Made by a program: the position numbers and the translations under genes
In this document: in pieces, positions 59,394 to 64,000 of the stretch
Numbering within the stretch: position 1 is the stretch's first letter
How the letters are laid out: each line of letters starts with the position of its first letter
Notes under the pieces: generated by a model
Seen by the model: only the letters and a program-made list of their open reading frames with translations
The model's database searches: none
What the model was told of the DNA's origin: nothing
DNA from: Psychrobacillus sp042944905
GTDB lineage: Bacteria; Bacillota; Bacilli; Bacillales_A; Planococcaceae
Reading direction: 5' to 3'
DNA length: 64,000 bases
Assembly: GCF_042944905.1 (NCBI RefSeq)
Contig: NZ_CP168496.1
Span: forward strand, 930,001-994,000

Positions 59394-60460
59394 AAGTTCT
59401 AACAATATTAGGAGCAAGACCTCAGTTTATAAAAGCAGCTGCAGTTTCACGTGTTATACGTGAAGAAGAAGTAACAGAACTCATTGTTCATACAGGACAA
59501 CATTATGATGCAAATATGTCTGATATCTTCTTTGACGAGTTGAATATTCCAAAACCAGACTATCATTTAGGAATTGGTTCTGGAAATCATGGAAAACAGA
59601 CTGGTGAAATGTTAGCTAAAATTGAAGAAATTATTTTAAAAGAGACTCCGGATTTTGTGCTCGTATACGGGGACACTAATTCTACGCTAGCAGGTGCACT
59701 TGCTGCTGCGAAACTGCATATTCCAATAGTACATATCGAAGCAGGTCTTAGAAGCTTTAATATGAAAATGCCGGAAGAAGTAAATCGTATTTTAACGGAT
59801 CATGTTTCAAGTTTGCTTCTTTGTCCAACAAATACAGCTATCCAAAACTTAACAAACGAAAACATTATGAATGGCGTTTATAATATTGGAGATGTTATGT
59901 ATGATGCAGTCTTATACAATAAAACACTTGCTGAATCTACTTCTACTATTTTGGAACGGGAAGAATTGCAATCAAAAGACTACTTATTAATTACGATTCA
60001 CCGTGCAGAAAATACGGATGATGTCGATCGTATGAGATCAATTCTTGATGCATTTAGTCAAATACCAGACAATAAAGTGTGGCCAATTCATCCACGTACG
60101 AAGAAAATATTAGAGGACTATGGGTTCCAGTTGGATCAAATTCCTAATTTAAAAGTAATCGAACCAGTTGGCTATTTAGATATGTTGTCATTAGAAATGA
60201 ATGCAAAGAAAATTGTCACGGATTCTGGCGGAGTTCAAAAAGAAGCTTATTTTGCAGAAGTGCCTTGTATAACGGTTCGCGATCAAACAGAATGGGTGGA
60301 AACGCTAATAGAGGATGCAAATATCCTAACTGGAACGGATACGACTAAAATAGTGGAAGCTGTACAAAAGCAGGTTTCACCGTCTTATACTCCTGTATTT
60401 GGAGATGGAAAAACAGCAGAAAAAGTATTAGCTTTACTAAAGGAATATTCAGCTAAATGA
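59390..60460 (+). CDS. UDP-2,3-diacetamido-glucuronate 2-epimerase (WbpI type)
   Basis: 356 residues, ATG overlapping the upstream stop. GT-B epimerase of the WecB/MnaA family, with the WbpI pattern: ILGARPQFIKAAAVSR, VHTGQHYDANMSDIFF, YGDTNSTLAGALAA, HIEAGLRSFNMKMPEE, HRAENTDD, and TDSGGVQKEAYFAEVP. The exact forms HTGQHYDANMS, LRSFN and RDQTEWVE are those of WbpI rather than housekeeping MnaA. Epimerises UDP-GlcNAc3NAcA at C2 to UDP-ManNAc3NAcA, closing the five-step pathway encoded here. A GC-rich hairpin follows. Confidence 0.9.
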   Translation: MKVLTILGARPQFIKAAAVSRVIREEEVTELIVHTGQHYDANMSDIFFDELNIPKPDYHLGIGSGNHGKQTGEMLAKIEEIILKETPDFVLVYGDTNSTLAGALAAAKLHIPIVHIEAGLRSFNMKMPEEVNRILTDHVSSLLLCPTNTAIQNLTNENIMNGVYNIGDVMYDAVLYNKTLAESTSTILEREELQSKDYLLITIHRAENTDDVDRMRSILDAFSQIPDNKVWPIHPRTKKILEDYGFQLDQIPNLKVIEPVGYLDMLSLEMNAKKIVTDSGGVQKEAYFAEVPCITVRDQTEWVETLIEDANILTGTDTTKIVEAVQKQVSPSYTPVFGDGKTAEKVLALLKEYSAK

Positions 60461-60461
60461 A

Positions 60462-60545
60462 GCTGAAGCCTCCGGTGGATGCCCCATATTTTTATCGAGC
60501 GGGCTCGATAAAAATATGGGCGCAATTACGCCGAGGGTAATTGAT
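60462..60545. repeat. Intra-operon GC/AT hairpin between wbpI and wzy type genes
   Basis: Perfect 18-base inverted repeat CCCATATTTTTATCGAGC (60483-60500) and its complement (60503-60520), separated by GG, framed by weaker pairing of CCTCCGG-type with CGCCGAGGG flanks. It looks like a third dispersed repeat family inserted inside the operon. No T-run follows. Confidence 0.82.
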
Positions 60546-60567
60546 GAAAATAAAGTAGGTGTGAGCA

Positions 60568-61959
60568 TTGTTAATTTTTAGCATATGGCTCTTTACGGTG
60601 GTGGCTTCCACATACCTTTTCCATAAGGTTTCTGGAAGCCTTTCCCTTGTAAAGCCAAATATGATTTCTATCATATATTATTATTCTTTCCTTATCTCCA
60701 GTTATATTGGCGGATTATTAATTGCACTAGGAATAGATGATTATTACATGATCAAAAGAATGGACCATGAAGAATATCGAATTATTGGATTTATTTTATT
60801 GACAATATTAATGATTTTGTTCCCACTTACGCAATTAGTTGTAGGAAGACTTTTTGGTTTTAATGCGCAACTAGAATATGATCGATACCTACATGAACCT
60901 GTTCGTACAAGTGTAGATAAGAATAAAACCGTTTTTCAGCTAGCATTTCTTGCTCTTTCAGGTATTTCAGTTTTGGCTATTGCCTACACTTTTCTGAAGA
61001 CCTCCAACCTTCCAATTTTAGAACTGTTAAAAGGGAATACATCAGAACTAGCGAAGATGCGGATAGATGCATCGAGAGGAATTAGCGGAATTGCTGTATA
61101 TATACGGAATATATTTGGAATTGCTTTAACACCAATATTATCGATTATTGCGTATGTTTATGCTGCCAAAACGAAAGAGTTGTTTTGGAAGGCTCTTTTC
61201 TTTGTATTATTTATATCGTCTGTTTTAATTTCTACATATGATTTAGCGAAATCTCCTATTTTCTTTTATTTCATCATGTTAATACTTGCAATGGTTTATT
61301 CAAATAACTTAAAGCTTAATTGGAAGAAAATAAGTGGCTATTTAGTAGCTGGAATTATCCTTTTAGTCATCATGTATATTGCTATTCAAGGTGTGACGGA
61401 AGTCGGAAGCTTCTTATCTTATAATACGGGGCCGATTGGAAGAATTATTTTAGCGCAAATTGCACCTTTTTTCTTGCACTTGGATACTTTTTCACATTCG
61501 ATTCCTTTACTTGGGGCTAAGGGATTACCTTCCTTTATCATTGGCTTTTTTGACATCGAACAAGTACGCTCTGCTCGTATGGTTATGGAAAATGTTTTCC
61601 CTGGGAATGTGGATAAGGGTACTGGTGGTGTATTAAATACAATTTTCTTAGGTGAAGCTTTTGCTTCGTTTGGTTATATGGGTGTAATGGCGGCAATTGT
61701 TTACATTGCCACTATCATTCAGCTCCTTTATATTCTCTTAATCCGTTTACGAAAAACACCAGTTGTTATTGCACTATTTGTGTATTTCACGATTAATATT
61801 CCAAGGACACTTGTCGGGGGAGTTTCAGATTTCTACTTTAACCCAATTTGGGTGATAATGACCGTTGTTTTAGCTGGATTATTTATTCTAGAACAATACT
61901 TTATGGTAATTTGGAATTTTCTTATAAGCAAAGTGAAGAAGAAAAGAGTGAAAGTATGA
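60568..61959 (+). CDS. Wzy-type O-antigen/capsule polymerase
   Basis: 463 residues, TTG start at 60568 with weak AGTAGGTG site. About 11-12 membrane helices with one larger external loop after helix 8-9 (PLLGAKGLPSFI ... VFPGNVDKGTGGVLNTIFLGEAFASFGYMG), the typical Wzy/oligosaccharide repeat-unit polymerase pattern. Joins flipped repeat units into polymer. Follows the hairpin repeat and overlaps the next gene by four bases. Confidence 0.85.
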   Translation: MLIFSIWLFTVVASTYLFHKVSGSLSLVKPNMISIIYYYSFLISSYIGGLLIALGIDDYYMIKRMDHEEYRIIGFILLTILMILFPLTQLVVGRLFGFNAQLEYDRYLHEPVRTSVDKNKTVFQLAFLALSGISVLAIAYTFLKTSNLPILELLKGNTSELAKMRIDASRGISGIAVYIRNIFGIALTPILSIIAYVYAAKTKELFWKALFFVLFISSVLISTYDLAKSPIFFYFIMLILAMVYSNNLKLNWKKISGYLVAGIILLVIMYIAIQGVTEVGSFLSYNTGPIGRIILAQIAPFFLHLDTFSHSIPLLGAKGLPSFIIGFFDIEQVRSARMVMENVFPGNVDKGTGGVLNTIFLGEAFASFGYMGVMAAIVYIATIIQLLYILLIRLRKTPVVIALFVYFTINIPRTLVGGVSDFYFNPIWVIMTVVLAGLFILEQYFMVIWNFLISKVKKKRVKV

Positions 61960-63071
61960 AGAATATAATTATTTATTATCCTTTTACAATTGCTACCAAT
62001 CCTAAAAGTGGCTCTGCCATACGTCCAGTCGAAATGTTAAAGGCATTTGAAGTATATGCGGACAAACATGGACTAGAGATTATCGTCATTTCTGGAACTA
62101 CTAAGGAGCGACGAATGCTTTGGAATAAGGTTGTAGCAGAGAAAAAATACGAGCAGACGATGTTTTGTTATTCCGAAAATCAGACAATTCCCTTATGGTT
62201 AACAGATCCAGGACATATACCAAAAGACTGGAAAATAGATAAGGATGTCTTTAAAACTCTAAAGAAGTATCATGTGCCAATAGGTATTTTTTACCGAGAT
62301 GTATATTGGAAGTTTGATGAATTGTATTCGCTAAGAGGACTAAAAAAGTTCGTTATGCAAACTATTTATAAAATGGAAGAAAATTTATATGGAAAATATA
62401 TGCATACTATATTTTTACCAAGTGATGCGATGGGGAAATATGTAAATATAAACACTGCTAAAATGGCACTTCCTCCTGGCGGTCGATTTACGGAAATCCA
62501 TACGGATAGTAAAGTTATTCAGCAACCTTTCAAAGGAATTTATGTTGGTGGTATTAATAACGATGATTACGGACTTCCTACATTAGTAGAATCATATGAT
62601 TTGTTAAATAAAGACAGTGTTTTAGGCGAATTAATCATCGTTTGCCGTGAAGAAGAATTTACTCAGTTAAGCAGCTTGGATAAGGAAAAATTAAGTAAAT
62701 CGTATATTACATTAATGCATGTGAGTGGTGCAGAACTGCAACAAGTGTATGAGGAAGTGGATTTTGCTTTTATTCCAAGAAAAAGATCGATATACAATGA
62801 TTTCGCTGTGCCGATTAAGTTAGTGGAATATTTAACAGCTGGACTTCCGATTATTGCTACGAACTGTTCGGCCCAAGAGGATTTTATACAGTCAGGTCCT
62901 TATGGGATTATAACAGGGGATGATGCAGCAAGTCTTGTCCAAGGAATGCAATCGATTGAGCCGCATTTTACAGAATTTAAGCGGAATATTCAACAATCTT
63001 TCTTACAAAAGCATGCATGGAATGAACGTGCCGAACAAGCGGCGCATGCGCTATTAGGAGGCAAACAATGA
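61956..63071 (+). CDS. GT4-like glycosyltransferase
   Basis: 371 residues from the ATG at 61956, which overlaps the previous stop (ATGA); the frame runs open upstream but that part lies inside the polymerase gene. Two-domain GT-B sugar transferase with the nucleotide-sugar motif in PIKLVEYLTAGLPIIAT near residue 285 and a Rossmann-type loop in the C-terminal half (GIYVGGINNDDYGLPTL). Donor and acceptor unknown; likely adds one sugar of the repeat unit. Overlaps the next gene by four bases. Confidence 0.83.
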   Translation: MKNIIIYYPFTIATNPKSGSAIRPVEMLKAFEVYADKHGLEIIVISGTTKERRMLWNKVVAEKKYEQTMFCYSENQTIPLWLTDPGHIPKDWKIDKDVFKTLKKYHVPIGIFYRDVYWKFDELYSLRGLKKFVMQTIYKMEENLYGKYMHTIFLPSDAMGKYVNINTAKMALPPGGRFTEIHTDSKVIQQPFKGIYVGGINNDDYGLPTLVESYDLLNKDSVLGELIIVCREEEFTQLSSLDKEKLSKSYITLMHVSGAELQQVYEEVDFAFIPRKRSIYNDFAVPIKLVEYLTAGLPIIATNCSAQEDFIQSGPYGIITGDDAASLVQGMQSIEPHFTEFKRNIQQSFLQKHAWNERAEQAAHALLGGKQ

Positions 63072-64000
63072 AAATTGCATTATTAGCTCCAAGTAAATCG
63101 ATCCATACGCATAAATGGGCATTGTTTTATCAATCTCAAGGAATCGATATTAAAGTGTATACATTTAAAGATCATTATTCCGAGGACAATGCAAAGCAAA
63201 TACCGACAGAAATTCTACCGAAAGTATTGCCAGGAAAAGCTTCCTATTTAGCAGCTGCTCCAGCCTTGAAAAAGATGCTCAAAGAATGGAATCCAGATGT
63301 ATTACATTCTCACTTTGTATCAAGCTATGGTTTATTAGGGGCCATGGTAAACTATAAAAAGTATTTTGTTTCGGTATGGGGAAAAGATATTTTTGTGTTT
63401 CCTAAAAAAAGCAGGCTTAACAAGAAGTTAATCGAATTTACGTTAAATAAAGCAACTGCTATTTGTTCAACCAGTCATGTTATGGCAAAAGAAACGAATC
63501 TGTATACAAATCGTCCGGTAGAAGTAACTCCTTTTGGGGTAGATATTGAACAATTTTATCCATCGTCAACCATTGCAGAAGCTGATGAGAAAATCATTGT
63601 AGGGACTGTAAAAGGTTTAGAAGATAAATACGGTATCGCTGACTTAGTAAGCGGATTTGCTTTATTTCACAAAGAATATCCAAACTCAGAACTTCTTATT
63701 ACTGGAGAAGGTCCACAAAGAGCGGAATACGAAGAGCTTGCAAAAAATATGGGGATTGAAAAGGTAACAACATTTACAGGAAAAGTACCGAATACGGAAG
63801 TACCAAATGTAATTCGTAAAATGTCCATTTTTGCTGTACCATCTACAGAAGATAGTGAAAGCTTTGGGGTTGCAGCAGTAGAAGCTATGGCTTGTGGCGT
63901 TCCTGTTGTCGTATCAAATGTAGGAGGTTTGCCAGAAGTAGTCGTGCAAGATGTAACTGGAATTGTAACCGACAAAAATAGCCCAGAGCAACTAGCTACT
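63068..64000 (+). CDS. GT4-like glycosyltransferase (partial, runs off the window end)
   Basis: At least 311 residues from the ATG at 63068, overlapping the upstream stop; the frame is open to the last base. GT-B features include HSHFVSSYGLLGA, VSVWGKDIFVFPK, ITGEGPQRAEYE and the EAMACGVPVVVSNVGGLPEVV block with the nucleotide-sugar-binding Glu. Probably adds another sugar to the lipid-linked repeat unit. The operon continues past the window. Confidence 0.9.
   Translation, partial: MKIALLAPSKSIHTHKWALFYQSQGIDIKVYTFKDHYSEDNAKQIPTEILPKVLPGKASYLAAAPALKKMLKEWNPDVLHSHFVSSYGLLGAMVNYKKYFVSVWGKDIFVFPKKSRLNKKLIEFTLNKATAICSTSHVMAKETNLYTNRPVEVTPFGVDIEQFYPSSTIAEADEKIIVGTVKGLEDKYGIADLVSGFALFHKEYPNSELLITGEGPQRAEYEELAKNMGIEKVTTFTGKVPNTEVPNVIRKMSIFAVPSTEDSESFGVAAVEAMACGVPVVVSNVGGLPEVVVQDVTGIVTDKNSPEQLAT

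Overview
The window reads as chromosome of a low-GC, Gram-positive, spore-former-type Bacillota, most likely a Planococcaceae/Caryophanaceae relative such as Psychrobacillus or Lysinibacillus (inference). Supporting signs are AGGAGG-type ribosome sites, Bacillus-like gene sets (ykoGHI, rocB, cdaR, kipI/kipA-type 5-oxoprolinase, LCP, SecA2), S-layer-homology proteins, and dispersed GC-rich intergenic repeats of the kind common in that group. No rRNA, tRNA, CRISPR array or prophage was seen.

Left part (1-32 kb): amino-acid and peptide catabolism. It carries two metallopeptidase-type genes, an asparaginase, and an IclR-controlled cluster of two guanidino-modifying (DDAH-like) enzymes, an APC permease, RocB and NADP-type glutamate dehydrogenase. 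Then come an NlpC/P60 wall hydrolase, a glycerate module (CdaR, glycerate kinase, GntP permease), two exported proteins (one with SLH repeats), a branched-chain aminotransferase, a PuuD-like hydrolase, a REP-associated (RAYT-type) transposase, a YkoGHI-like two-component/PepSY set, proline dehydrogenase, and a three-gene set (M20 hydrolase, GNAT acyltransferase, N-acylamino acid racemase) matching the known D-to-L amino-acid conversion pathway through N-succinyl intermediates.

Middle (32-41 kb): two small proteins, GMP reductase with a promoter/operator, a VOC-fold protein, a PatA-like aminotransferase, and a compact operon of pyroglutamyl peptidase plus 5-oxoprolinase subunits B, A and C. 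An LCP ligase lies convergent to it. The gaps hold large GC-rich inverted repeats and unusual 21-bp periodic arrays.

Right part (41-64 kb): cell surface. SecA2, two large exported proteins (a propeller-like one and a phosphodiester-glycosidase/NAGPA one), then a long operon on the plus strand: a TagO/WecA-type initiating transferase, a complete set for UDP-2,3-diacetamido-2,3-dideoxy-mannuronic acid (WbpE, WbpB, WbpA, WbpD and WbpI types), a Wzz-like membrane protein, Wzx flippase, an asparagine-synthase-like amidotransferase, a Wzy-type polymerase and two glycosyltransferases, the last cut by the window end. With the LCP, SLH and SecA2 genes this points to a secondary cell-wall polymer or capsule containing a di-N-acetylated, perhaps amidated, mannuronic acid.

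Three repeat systems stand out. (1) A palindrome family with core GGTGCC-W-GGCACC, six near-intact copies, all at 4-27.5 kb, on both sides of the RAYT gene. (2) 21-bp periodic arrays of TTGGTCTCGG, three blocks of exactly four units. (3) GC-rich elements of about 100-220 bp at 32-49 kb.
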